The notes under the pieces: generated by a model
Seen by the model: the letters and a program-made list of their open reading frames with translations, nothing else
Told to the model about the DNA's origin: nothing
Database searches by the model: none
Translations under genes and position numbers: made by a program
Assembly: GCF_022631375.1 (NCBI RefSeq)
Contig: NZ_JALBGC010000001.1
Coordinates: 124,001-188,000 of the forward strand
Source of the DNA: Hymenobacter cyanobacteriorum
GTDB lineage: Bacteria > Bacteroidota > Bacteroidia > Cytophagales > Hymenobacteraceae
Length of the DNA stretch: 64,000 nucleotides
Direction of reading: 5' to 3'
Shown here: positions 25,564 to 33,664 of the stretch, one piece after another
How positions within the stretch are numbered: the stretch's first letter is position 1
Layout of the letters: every line of letters starts with the position of its first letter

Positions 25564-26217
25564 TTGCAGCACACCCAACAAGAAGACTTCTGGGCCGGCG
25601 ACTTCGGCCGCGAATACACCGACCGCAACTCGCGGCCCCTCGACGAGTGGAATGAGTTTTACCGCGGCATCTACGGCCACACCAAGCTGGAAATGAACGC
25701 CGAGTTCATCGGCGAGCTGCCGCGTGAGGCGCGCCTGCTGGAGGTGGGCTGCAACACCGGCATGCAACTGGTGGGCCTGCAGGCCATGGGTTTCCAGAAC
25801 CTGTACGGCATCGAACTGCAGCACTACGCGGTGGAGAAAGCCCGCGAGTTTGTGCGCGGCGTAAATATCCTGCAGGGCAGCGGCTTCGACTTGCCTTTCA
25901 AGGACAACTACTTCGATTTGGTGTGCACCAACGGCGTGCTCATCCACATCGCGCCCAAGGATTTGCCGCGCATCATGGGCGAAATGGTGCGCACCTCGAA
26001 GCGCTACATCATGGGCTACGAATACTTTGCGCCCGACACCACGGCCATCAACTACCGCGGCAACGAAGGCTTTCTGTGGAAGACCGATTTCGCCCGCGTG
26101 TTTCTGGAAAACTACCCCGAGCTGCGGCTGGTGAAGCAGCACCTCTACCCCTACATCAACGATGCCGAGCAGGGCAACCAGGACGTGATGTTCCTGCTTG
26201 AAAAGGTGCAGAGCTGA
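25564..26217 (+). CDS. Pseudaminic acid biosynthesis-associated methylase
   Basis: 217 residues with a TTG start at 25564; no ATG is near and the family N-terminus (QEDFWAGDFGREYTDRN) begins directly there. The SAM motif is ARLLEVGCNTGMQLVGL, and the VCTNGVLIHIAPKDLPRIM segment is typical of the methylases found in pse clusters. The exact target is not known in the family; it may methylate the sugar or a flagellin-like carrier. The stop TGA overlaps the next ATG (TGATG). Confidence 0.85.
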   Translation: MQHTQQEDFWAGDFGREYTDRNSRPLDEWNEFYRGIYGHTKLEMNAEFIGELPREARLLEVGCNTGMQLVGLQAMGFQNLYGIELQHYAVEKAREFVRGVNILQGSGFDLPFKDNYFDLVCTNGVLIHIAPKDLPRIMGEMVRTSKRYIMGYEYFAPDTTAINYRGNEGFLWKTDFARVFLENYPELRLVKQHLYPYINDAEQGNQDVMFLLEKVQS

Positions 26218-26948
26218 TGCAGAAGGCCGGAATCATCTCGCAGGTGCGCATGGGCAGCACGCGGCTGCCGGGCAAGGTGCTGCTGGCGGCCGCCAGCCGC
26301 CCGTTGCTCGACTACCACGTGGCGCGCCTGGCCCAGAGCGGCCTGCCGCTGTACCTGGCCACCACCACCGAGCCCGCCGACGACGCCCTGGCCACTTACG
26401 CCGAAACTCAGGGCCTGCCCTACCACCGCGGCTCCGAAACTGACGTGCTGGCCCGCTACTACGAAACGGCCGTAAAATTCGGCCTCGACGTGGTGGTGCG
26501 CGTCACTTCCGACTGCCCGCTGGTGGACGGCCCGCTGATTGGAGCCGCCGTGGCCCGCTACCTGGCCGATGCCGACCCGCTCGAATTCCGCTCCAATTCC
26601 ATCATCCGCAGCTTTCCGCGGGGGCTCGATTTCGAGATTTTCTCGATGGCGATGCTGACCGAAGCTTACGAGCGCGCCGCCACGCCCTACGAGCGCGAGC
26701 ACGTGACGCCCTACCTGAAAACCGGTCCCGCCGCCCACCGCTTTCGCAACGTGGATGAGGTGTGGCCCGGTGGCGACTTCAGTGGCTTCCGCATCACGCT
26801 CGACACGCCGGAGGATTACAAAGTGCTGCGCCGCCTGATTGAGGAGCATCGCGCCGACCAGCTAGCCCTGTCCGCACTGCTGGCCCTACTCGAAGCTCAC
26901 CCCGAAATCATGGCCCTGAACGCCAGCGTCGAACAGAAAACCACCTGA
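26217..26948 (+). CDS. pseF: SpsF/PseF-like cytidylyltransferase
   Basis: 243 residues. GT-A-type nucleotidyltransferase that should activate pseudaminic acid with CTP to give CMP-Pse. The N-terminal KAGIISQVRMGSTRLPGKVL is the CTP-binding signature, followed by VVRVTSDCPLVD with the metal-binding Asp, and the RITLDTPEDYKVLRRLIEE stretch near the end, which is typical of the SpsF subgroup. The start overlaps the previous stop by one base. The name is given from context plus family; SpsF-type members could activate other acidic sugars. Confidence 0.8.
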   Translation: MQKAGIISQVRMGSTRLPGKVLLAAASRPLLDYHVARLAQSGLPLYLATTTEPADDALATYAETQGLPYHRGSETDVLARYYETAVKFGLDVVVRVTSDCPLVDGPLIGAAVARYLADADPLEFRSNSIIRSFPRGLDFEIFSMAMLTEAYERAATPYEREHVTPYLKTGPAAHRFRNVDEVWPGGDFSGFRITLDTPEDYKVLRRLIEEHRADQLALSALLALLEAHPEIMALNASVEQKTT

Positions 26949-26950
26949 GC

Positions 26951-27928
26951 ATGAGCGAGCAACCGCAACCCAACCCGGCCGACCTCGTGCACCTGAACGA
27001 GCTGGGTTACTACGAAGTAACCCGCAAGCCCACCCCCGAGGAGCTGCGCGACTACTACGCCCAGCGCTACTACCAGGAAAACCGTAGCAGCTACCAGCCC
27101 ACGTATTCGGAAGCCGAGCGCGAGCACATCGAAGGCAAGCTGCGGCTGCGCCACTGGGTATTGGAGCAGCTGCTGAATCCGGCTGGCCCTACCGATAACG
27201 CTGCATCGGCCGCAGCTCAAGTCCCGGCCGATGCTCCTGTTCTAACCGCACCCGCCCGCACCTTCCTCGACGTAGGCTGCGGGGAGGGCTGGGCGCTCGA
27301 CTACTTCCAGCGCCAGGGTTGGGATGTGCTGGGGCTCGACTTCAGCAGCTTCAGTCTGGAGCAGTTTCACCCGGGCTTGCGCGGCCGCCTGCGCGCCGGC
27401 GACCTCTACGACGGCCTACAGGATTTGATAACTGAAGGCCGGCAGTTCGACGTGCTCTGGCTCGATAATGTGCTCGAACACGTGCTCGACCCCGCCGAGT
27501 TACTGCGCCGCTGCCGCACCCTCACTCGCCCCGGCGGCGTGCTAATGGTGGACGTGCCCAACGACTTCTCGCCCCTGCAACAGCACCTGCTGGCTACCGG
27601 CCACATCGACCGCCCCTTCTGGGTGGCCCTGCCCGACCACCTCTCGTATTTCGGGGCCGAGGGCCTGCGCAACCTAGCTGCCGCCACCGGTTGGCGCACC
27701 GCAAAAATTCTTGGCGACCAGCCCATTGACCTCAACCTCTTCAACCCCGCCACCAACTACGTGATGGACAAAAGCGCGGGCAAGGGTGCCCATCAGTCGC
27801 GCCTGGAGCAGGACAACTTTCTGCTGCGCAAGGCCCCGCTGCCCGCCGTGGCGGCCTACTATGAGGCAATGGCCGGCGTGGGTTTAGGCCGGAGCGTAGT
27901 GGCGTTTTTGCAGCCGCAGGCAGACTAA
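26951..27928 (+). CDS. Class I SAM-dependent methyltransferase in the pse locus
   Basis: 325 residues. The SAM motif is TFLDVGCGEGWALDYF near residue 99, then VLGLDFS, DVLWLDNVLEHVLDPAELLRR and PGGVLMVDVPND. The first 90 residues (YYEVTRKPTPEELRDYYAQR, then acidic and Pro/Ala-rich) form an extra N-terminal region. It follows pseF by 2 bp, so it is clearly in the same transcription unit. It probably decorates the sugar or a linked glycan; the target is unknown. Confidence 0.82.
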   Translation: MSEQPQPNPADLVHLNELGYYEVTRKPTPEELRDYYAQRYYQENRSSYQPTYSEAEREHIEGKLRLRHWVLEQLLNPAGPTDNAASAAAQVPADAPVLTAPARTFLDVGCGEGWALDYFQRQGWDVLGLDFSSFSLEQFHPGLRGRLRAGDLYDGLQDLITEGRQFDVLWLDNVLEHVLDPAELLRRCRTLTRPGGVLMVDVPNDFSPLQQHLLATGHIDRPFWVALPDHLSYFGAEGLRNLAAATGWRTAKILGDQPIDLNLFNPATNYVMDKSAGKGAHQSRLEQDNFLLRKAPLPAVAAYYEAMAGVGLGRSVVAFLQPQAD

Positions 27929-27930
27929 TA

Positions 27931-28038
27931 AGAACGTCATGCAGAGTGCAGCGAAGCATCTTGCCCGCCACCACTAATTCTATTGAATGGATTGCGTTGC
28001 GCACGCGAGATGCTTCGCTGCGCTCTGCATGACGTTCT
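27931..28038. repeat. Family A palindromic repeat inside the pse locus
   Basis: AGAACGTCATGCAGAGTGCA continues to GCGAAGCATCT and pairs with the right arm with one mismatch. The core CTGAGC of other copies is CAGAGC here, with the matching change CTCTGC on the other arm. It starts two bases after the methyltransferase stop. Confidence 0.9.
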
Positions 28039-28066
28039 TTTGCGTTCGATTACTCAAATAACACCC

Positions 28067-28813
28067 ATGTCCTCCCCCATTTCCGTGCTCAGCGGCGCGC
28101 TGCCCGCCGAGCAACTGCGCCGCGAAAACTTCGCCCAAAGCCTGCGCGAGTCGCCCATTCCCAATACCGAGCTGCTGAGCAACCTGGGCCTGTACCTGAA
28201 CCGCCAGACGTTTTCGCGCTTGCTGTTCATGGCCGAGCTCTACCAGCACATCATTCCGGTGCACGGCGTGGCCATGGAATTTGGCGTGCGCTGGGGCCAG
28301 AACCTGGCGCTACTGCACGCCCTGCGCGGCATCTACGAGCCGTTCAACTACAACCGGAAAATCATCGGGTTCGATACGTTCGGCGGCTTCCCATCGGTGG
28401 ATGAGAAGGATGGCGACCGCGTGAAAGCCGGCGACTACGGCGTGAGTGAGGACTACCAGCGCCAGCTTACCGACATTCTGGCCCTGCACGAGGCCGACAG
28501 CCCCATTCCGCACAAGCGTAAGTTTGAACTCGTGGCCGGCGATGCCACCGAAACCGTGCCCCGCTACCTGCGCGACCATCCCGAAACCATCATCGCCTTC
28601 GCCTACTTCGACTTCGACATCTACGCCCCCACCAAAGCCTGCCTCGAAGCCATCCGCCCGCGCCTCACCAAAGGGGCCGTGGTGGCCTTCGATGAGCTGA
28701 ACTGCCCCGAGTTCCCGGGCGAAACGCTGGCATTCGACGAAGTATTCGGGGTGGCCAACTACGCCCTGCGTCGTAGCCCGCTCAACCCGCTGATTTCGTA
28801 TTTGATTGTGTGA
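28067..28813 (+). CDS. TylF/MycF-type O-methyltransferase-like protein
   Basis: 248 residues from the ATG at 28067. The pattern MEFGVRWGQNLALLHALRG, RKIIGFDTFGGFP, FAYFDFDIYAPTKACLEAI and VVAFDELNCPEFPGE matches the crosslink-forming or sugar O-methyltransferase family named after macrocin methyltransferase TylF, which needs a divalent metal (Asp residues in the FDFD and FDELN segments). In glycan loci such proteins O-methylate a sugar hydroxyl. Flanked on both sides by family A palindromes. Confidence 0.78.
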   Translation: MSSPISVLSGALPAEQLRRENFAQSLRESPIPNTELLSNLGLYLNRQTFSRLLFMAELYQHIIPVHGVAMEFGVRWGQNLALLHALRGIYEPFNYNRKIIGFDTFGGFPSVDEKDGDRVKAGDYGVSEDYQRQLTDILALHEADSPIPHKRKFELVAGDATETVPRYLRDHPETIIAFAYFDFDIYAPTKACLEAIRPRLTKGAVVAFDELNCPEFPGETLAFDEVFGVANYALRRSPLNPLISYLIV

Positions 28814-28817
28814 TTGA

Positions 28818-28918
28818 ACGTCATGCCGAGCGCCGCGAAGCATCTTTACCGCAGTAAGTAATTCATTCGTTTGGTTTACTACTGTGGTAAAGATGCTTCG
28901 CTGCGCTCGGCATGACGT
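28818..28918. repeat. Family A palindromic repeat inside the pse locus
   Basis: ACGTCATGCCGAGCGCCGCG continues AAGCATCTTTACC, mirrored with one mismatch by the right arm. The core CTGAGC is CCGAGC here, matched by CTCGGC on the other arm. Confidence 0.9.
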
Positions 28919-28951
28919 GGTGAATTCTGCTCAACCTCACCTGCTGCCACC

Positions 28952-30502
28952 ATGCCCGCCGCCTACCGCATTCTGCGCCTGAACGACTACCGCCACGGCC
29001 GCTACCGCCTGCTGCCCATCCGTCCCGACGACCGGGAGGATATCCGCCAGTGGCGCAACGCGCAGCTGGACGTTCTGCGCCAGAGCGCGCCCCTCACGGC
29101 TGAGGCCCAGGACCGATATTTCCACGACGTGGTAGCACCCCTGTTCGAAGCGGAGCAGCCGGGGCAACTACTGTTTTCGCTGCTGCTCGATGAGGAGCTG
29201 ATTGGCTACGGCGGGCTGGTGCACATCGACTGGCTGGCGGGCCGGGCTGAGATTTCCTTCCTGCTCGAAACCGGCCGCAACGCCCACATTCCCACCTTCC
29301 AGGCCGACTTTGCCGCCTACCTCCACCTGCTGCGCCAGGTTGCTTTCGAGGATTTGAACCTCCAGAAAATTAACACCGAAGCCTACGACGTGCGCCCCTA
29401 TCTCACCGAGGTGCTCGCAGCCGAGGGCTTTGCCGAGGAAGCACGCCTGCCGCGCCACGTGCAGGTAGCCGGGCAATTGGTTGATACCGTATTTCACAGC
29501 TGCTTCCGACCCACTGGAGCCTTCCGGGGCCATGTGCTGATAACCAGTCTGGCGGGCAAAGCGCCGTTGCTGCGCGCCGTGCAGGCCGCCGCTCGCCGCC
29601 TGCATTACGCCACCAAAGTCATTGGGGCTGATTTGAATCCGCAAGCGCTGGCCCGCCCGCTGGCCGACGATTTCTGGCTCATGCCCCCGTTGCGCGACGA
29701 GCTGCTGCCAGAGCTGCTGGCCGGCCTGCAGGCGCGCGGCATTGCCTACCTCATCCCCACCCGCGACGGCGAGCTGGCCTTCTGGAGCCGCCACCGCGCC
29801 GCCTTAGCCGCCGCCGGCGTGGCCGTGCTGGTGAGCGCGCCCGAAGCCGTGCACCGCTGCCTCGACAAACTGGAATTTACCGCCTTCGGGCTGCAGCACG
29901 GCCTGCCCATCATTGCCACTGCCCGCGACATCGATAGCCTGACCGAGCGGCAGTCCCAGCCGCCCACGGCCTTTGTGGTAAAGGAGCGCCACGGTGCGGG
30001 CTCGCTTAGCCTGGGCCTGAACCTACCCGCCGCCGCCGCGCTGGCCCATGCCCGCACGCTGCAAGAACCTGTTTTTCAACCCTTCATTCATGGCCGCGAA
30101 ATTAGTGTGGATGGCTACGTGGACCGCACGGGCCGGGTGCACGGCCTCGTGGCCCGCATCCGCGACGTGGTAGTGCGCGGCGAGTCGCAGGTAACCACTA
30201 CACTACTCGATGCAGCGCTGCTGGCCCGCCTCACGCCCATCGTCGAAAAGCTCGGCCTCTACGGCCCATTCGTGCTGCAGGCCCTGCTCACGGAGGATGA
30301 TGGCCTGCACCTCATCGAGTGCAACTGCCGTTTCGGCGGGGCTTCCACGCTGGGCATCGCGGCGGGCGTGGATTCGTTCTACTGGTTTTTGCAGGAATCC
30401 GGCGGGAATGATTTGCAGGCGTTTCCATTCGTGCCGGCAGCTATTCCCTTACGCCAAGTGCGAGTAGCTTCGGACAATGTATTTGTGGTAGGAGGCAATT
30501 AA
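28952..30502 (+). CDS. Fusion: PseH-like GNAT acetyltransferase plus ATP-grasp domain
   Basis: 516 residues. The first 185 or so resemble PseH, the GNAT enzyme that N-acetylates the PseC product: LPIRPDDREDIRQWRN, then LLDEELIGYGGLVHID and AEISFLLETGRN. From about residue 190 comes an ATP-grasp module of the carbamoyl-phosphate-synthase/carboxylate-amine ligase type: pre-ATP part HVLITSLAGKAPLLRAV, lysine-containing VVKERHGAGSLSLGL, and metal-binding LIECNCRFGGASTLGI near the end. ATP-grasp ligases join a carboxylate to an amine using ATP, so this protein might attach an acyl group in a second way or join the sugar to a peptide; that is inference. The next gene is a HAD phosphatase. Start is the ATG at 28952. 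Confidence 0.8.
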   Translation: MPAAYRILRLNDYRHGRYRLLPIRPDDREDIRQWRNAQLDVLRQSAPLTAEAQDRYFHDVVAPLFEAEQPGQLLFSLLLDEELIGYGGLVHIDWLAGRAEISFLLETGRNAHIPTFQADFAAYLHLLRQVAFEDLNLQKINTEAYDVRPYLTEVLAAEGFAEEARLPRHVQVAGQLVDTVFHSCFRPTGAFRGHVLITSLAGKAPLLRAVQAAARRLHYATKVIGADLNPQALARPLADDFWLMPPLRDELLPELLAGLQARGIAYLIPTRDGELAFWSRHRAALAAAGVAVLVSAPEAVHRCLDKLEFTAFGLQHGLPIIATARDIDSLTERQSQPPTAFVVKERHGAGSLSLGLNLPAAAALAHARTLQEPVFQPFIHGREISVDGYVDRTGRVHGLVARIRDVVVRGESQVTTTLLDAALLARLTPIVEKLGLYGPFVLQALLTEDDGLHLIECNCRFGGASTLGIAAGVDSFYWFLQESGGNDLQAFPFVPAAIPLRQVRVASDNVFVVGGN

Positions 30503-30542
30503 ACTGCGGCCAGCAGCTTCGACCTAATCCAACACCCCTTCC

Positions 30543-31187
30543 ATGCCCGTTCTCGTTTTCGACCTCGACGACACCCTTTACCCTGAGCTGAGCTACGTGC
30601 ACAGCGGCTTCCGGGCCGTGGCGGCCTTTCTGAGCCCGCTACTGAGTGTGCCGGCCGATGCGCTGGCCGCCGGAATGATTGCCGAGGAAGCCGCCCACGG
30701 CCGGGGCCAGGTATTCGACAATGTGCTACGCCAGCACGGCCGCTGGAGCAAGGCCTTGGTGGCGGCCAGCCTGCGCGCCTACCGCCAGCACCGACCCAAA
30801 ATCAGCCTGTTTCCGGATGCCGAACGTGCCCTTGCTCGCTTCGCCGACTTACCGCTTTACATCGTAACCGACGGGCACAAGGAAGTGCAGGCCCGCAAAG
30901 TGACCGCGCTGAGCCTGTCCGGGCGGGTACGCCACGCCTACCTCACCAACCGTTACGGCCGCCATCGTGCCAAGCCTAATCCGCACGTTTTCCAGCTCAT
31001 TTGCCAGCGCGAAGGCGTGAGCCCGGCCGAAGTGACGTACGTGGGCGACAATATCAAAAAGGATTTCGTGGGCATTAAGCCGCTGGGCTTTAACACGGTG
31101 CGGGTTGCGCGGGGCAACTACGCGCATTACATAGCCGATGAAGCGCACGAAGCCGCGCGAATTATTCAGTCGCTGGACGAATTGTAG
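30543..31187 (+). CDS. HAD-superfamily hydrolase
   Basis: 214 residues. Motif I is VFDLDDTLYPE with the nucleophile and acid/base Asp pair, motif II is IVTDGHKE, the conserved Lys is in HRAKPNPHVFQL, and motif IV is TYVGDNIKKDFVGIKPLG. These are full catalytic residues, so a phosphatase or phosphotransferase is expected. The position between the ATP-grasp fusion and pseI suggests a role in the sugar pathway. The stop codon TAG is formed by the first bases of the palindrome that follows. Confidence 0.85.
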   Translation: MPVLVFDLDDTLYPELSYVHSGFRAVAAFLSPLLSVPADALAAGMIAEEAAHGRGQVFDNVLRQHGRWSKALVAASLRAYRQHRPKISLFPDAERALARFADLPLYIVTDGHKEVQARKVTALSLSGRVRHAYLTNRYGRHRAKPNPHVFQLICQREGVSPAEVTYVGDNIKKDFVGIKPLGFNTVRVARGNYAHYIADEAHEAARIIQSLDEL

Positions 31188-31257
31188 CGCGGACTCTGCG
31201 AGTCCGCGCCTGGGCGAACGTTCTGCCAATGCGCGGACTCGCAGAGTCCACGCTACA
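31184..31257. repeat. Family C nested palindrome, long form
   Basis: GTAGCGCGGACTCTGCGAGT then CCGCGC, with the mirror arm GCGCGGACTCGCAGAGTCCA then CGCTAC. Each arm is itself palindromic. The HAD stop codon overlaps the first bases. Related to 37867 and 41209. Confidence 0.85.
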
Positions 31258-31258
31258 G

Positions 31259-31266
31259 TACCTTTG
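31259..31266 (+). promoter_or_regulatory. Promoter -7 element for pseI
   Basis: TACCTTTG is an exact match to TAnnTTTG, directly after the family C palindrome and 26 bp before the pseI ATG. Confidence 0.6.
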
Positions 31267-31292
31267 CGCCTTCGCCTTCGCTTTGCTTTTCC

Positions 31293-32336
31293 ATGACTGA
31301 AATCACCATTGGCGGCCGCCGGGTTGGCCCCGCCCACAAGCCGTTCATCATCGCCGAGATGTCGGGCAACCACAACCAGAGCCTAGAGCGTGCCCTGGCT
31401 TTGGTAGATGCCGCTGCTGCCACCGGCGTGGATGCGCTTAAGCTTCAAACCTATACCGCCGATACCATTACGATGGACACCGGCTTCGCGATTGACGAAG
31501 AAGGCCGCTCGCTGTGGGAAGGCAAAAACCTGTATCAGCTTTACCAGGAGGCACACACACCCTGGGAGTGGCACGCCGAGCTGTTTGCCCGGGCCCGGCA
31601 GCACGGCATGCTGGCCTTCAGCACGCCGTTTGATGAGACGGCGGTGGATTTTCTGGAGTCGCTGGACGTGCCGGCGTATAAAATTGCGTCGTTTGAGAAT
31701 GCCCACTGGCCGCTGCTGCGCAAGGTGGCCGCCACGGGCAAGCCGGTCATTATCAGCACGGGCGCGGCTACGCTGGCCGAGATTGATGAGGCCGTGCGGG
31801 TGCTGCGCGCCGCCGGCTGCCGCGAGCTGGTGCTGCTGAAATGCACCAGCACCTACCCCGCAACGCCTGAAAACACCAACCTGCGCACCATACCGGTGCT
31901 GGCCGAAACCTTCAACTGCCCCATCGGCCTCAGCGACCACACCATGGGCATTGGCGCTAGCGTGGCCGCCGTGGCCCTCGGTGCGTGCGTTATCGAAAAG
32001 CACTTCACCCTGCTTCGTTCCGAGGGCGGCGTCGACTCGGCCTTTTCGATGGAGCCGCAGGAATTGAAAATGCTGGTGGAGGAAACCGAGCGCGCTCAAT
32101 TGGCTCTCGGCACAGTGCAGCTCTGCATTCAGGCGGCTGAGGAGAAAAGCCGCATGTACAAGCGTAGCATTTACGTGGCTAAGCCCATCGCAGCGGGCGA
32201 AGCATTCACTACCGACAACCTGAAAATCATTCGCCCTGGCGACGGCCTCTGGCCCCGCCATTGGGAAACGGTACTGGGCCGCAAAGCGGTGAAGGACCTG
32301 AAGCCGGGCACCCCTCTTACCTGGAATTCGTTGTAA
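31293..32336 (+). CDS. pseI: Pseudaminic acid synthase
   Basis: 347 residues. Condenses phosphoenolpyruvate with 2,4-diacetamido-2,4,6-trideoxy-altrose to make pseudaminic acid. The N-terminal TIM-barrel has IIAEMSGNHNQSLERAL, FSTPFDETAVDFLESLDV, KIASFENAHWPLL, the ECTSTYPA-type segment (LKCTSTYPATPE) and GLSDHTMGIG, which are the NeuB-family signatures; VIEKHFTLLRSEGGVDS fits PseI more than NeuB. A C-terminal SAF (antifreeze-like) domain starts near residue 285 (RSIYVAKPIAAGEAFT). The stop overlaps the ATG of the next gene by one base. Confidence 0.94.
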   Translation: MTEITIGGRRVGPAHKPFIIAEMSGNHNQSLERALALVDAAAATGVDALKLQTYTADTITMDTGFAIDEEGRSLWEGKNLYQLYQEAHTPWEWHAELFARARQHGMLAFSTPFDETAVDFLESLDVPAYKIASFENAHWPLLRKVAATGKPVIISTGAATLAEIDEAVRVLRAAGCRELVLLKCTSTYPATPENTNLRTIPVLAETFNCPIGLSDHTMGIGASVAAVALGACVIEKHFTLLRSEGGVDSAFSMEPQELKMLVEETERAQLALGTVQLCIQAAEEKSRMYKRSIYVAKPIAAGEAFTTDNLKIIRPGDGLWPRHWETVLGRKAVKDLKPGTPLTWNSL

Positions 32337-33643
32337 TGCCGGGCTCGGAATTGCCCTTGATTCCGCGGCTGCGCGACATTCTGCAGTTGCGGTTCACCGA
32401 TATTTTCGCGGCGCTGTCGCCGGCCGCACTGGCGGCTATTTCGCCAGCTAACCCGCTGAAGCGGCTGGCGCGGGTGCTGGGCTACGCCGGCCTGCGGCTG
32501 GTGGGCAACATCTTCCAGCCTATCAAAAACCGCGACGACCTGCGCGGGAAAGTGTGGCTGTACGTGGTGAGCGCCAACAACTACGACGCCCTGGCCTTCC
32601 TGGCCGAGGCGCGTACTGATGCCGTGCTGGTGGCCGGGCAGGCCAAGCACATCGGCCGCTACAACGCGGTAGTGAACCGGCTGTCTTTGCGGCGCAAGCT
32701 ACTCTACTACTGGCGGTTTCCGGGGGCCTACCTGGGGCTACGGCGGCAGGTGGGCGGGCGGGCTACGCGGTTTTTTGACTTCATTTTTTACGCCATCGGT
32801 TATTATGAGGTGTACCGGCGAGCCCTGCGCCACTACCGGCCGCGGGCGGTGGTGTTTTCCAACGACCACAACGACGACACCCGCTCGCTGCTGCTGGCCT
32901 GTCGGGCCGAAGGCGTGCCCACGGCCTACGTGCAGCACGCCAGCGTGAGCACCAACTTCCCCCCGCTGGGCTTCGATTTGAGTTTGCTCGAAGGCCAGGA
33001 TGCGCTAGATAAGTACCGGCAGTGCGGCCCCATTGCCGGCCGCGTGGCGCTGGTGGGCATGCCCAAAGCCGATGCCTACCTCGGCCGCCGCAACACCGCC
33101 CCGGCCGTGCGCCGCGTGGGCCTAGCTTGCAACATCCACGACCCGCTGCCGGCCCTCACCGAGACACTGGTGTACCTGACGCGCGAGTTGCCGGAGCTGA
33201 CGTTCACCCTGCGCCCGCACCCCAGCGACGGGCGCGACTTCGGCCCGCTGCGGCAGCTGCTGCCGGGCTTGCAATGGTCGGATGCCCGGCAGGAAAACGT
33301 GTTCGACTTCCTGCTGCGGCAGGACGCCTTGGTCGCTGCCGACACCTCTACCCACCTCGAAGCCGTGATGCTGAACGTGGCCAGCCTCTACTTCCGCTTC
33401 GCCGCCAACCCACTCACGGACGACTACTACGGCTACGCCACCCGCGGCCTCGTGGAGCGAGCCGACACGCCCGCCGAGCTGGCCGAGGCGCTGCGCCGCT
33501 ACGCCCACCACAAACCCGTCGACCTTTACCAGCGCGCCAATTACTACAACGCCACGCTGGGCACGCCCGACGAAGGCCACAGCCGCGAACGCACTGCCAG
33601 TGTGTTAAATGAATGGCTGAACGAGAATAAGCCAAACAACTGA
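32336..33643 (+). CDS. GT-B-like transferase in the pse locus
   Basis: 435 residues from the ATG at 32336, which overlaps the pseI stop, so it is translationally coupled. The second half looks like a CDP-glycerol glycerophosphotransferase or capsular GT-B fold: GVPTAYVQHASVSTNFPPLG, ELTFTLRPHPSDGRDFGPL, LRQDALVAADTSTHLEAVML and FRFAANPLTDDYYGYA. It has no membrane span. It may transfer pseudaminic acid (KpsC-like or unrelated) or act on the nucleotide-sugar as a hydrolase would, since no pseG is recognised. The family assignment is by motif only. Confidence 0.65.
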   Translation: MPGSELPLIPRLRDILQLRFTDIFAALSPAALAAISPANPLKRLARVLGYAGLRLVGNIFQPIKNRDDLRGKVWLYVVSANNYDALAFLAEARTDAVLVAGQAKHIGRYNAVVNRLSLRRKLLYYWRFPGAYLGLRRQVGGRATRFFDFIFYAIGYYEVYRRALRHYRPRAVVFSNDHNDDTRSLLLACRAEGVPTAYVQHASVSTNFPPLGFDLSLLEGQDALDKYRQCGPIAGRVALVGMPKADAYLGRRNTAPAVRRVGLACNIHDPLPALTETLVYLTRELPELTFTLRPHPSDGRDFGPLRQLLPGLQWSDARQENVFDFLLRQDALVAADTSTHLEAVMLNVASLYFRFAANPLTDDYYGYATRGLVERADTPAELAEALRRYAHHKPVDLYQRANYYNATLGTPDEGHSRERTASVLNEWLNENKPNN

Positions 33644-33651
33644 CATTCGAT

Positions 33652-33659
33652 TACTTTTG
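33652..33659 (+). promoter_or_regulatory. Promoter -7-like element just before the deacetylase ATG
   Basis: TACTTTTG fits TAnnTTTG and ends 5 bp before the start codon, which would give a leaderless transcript if active. Confidence 0.4.
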
Positions 33660-33664
33660 ATTTC

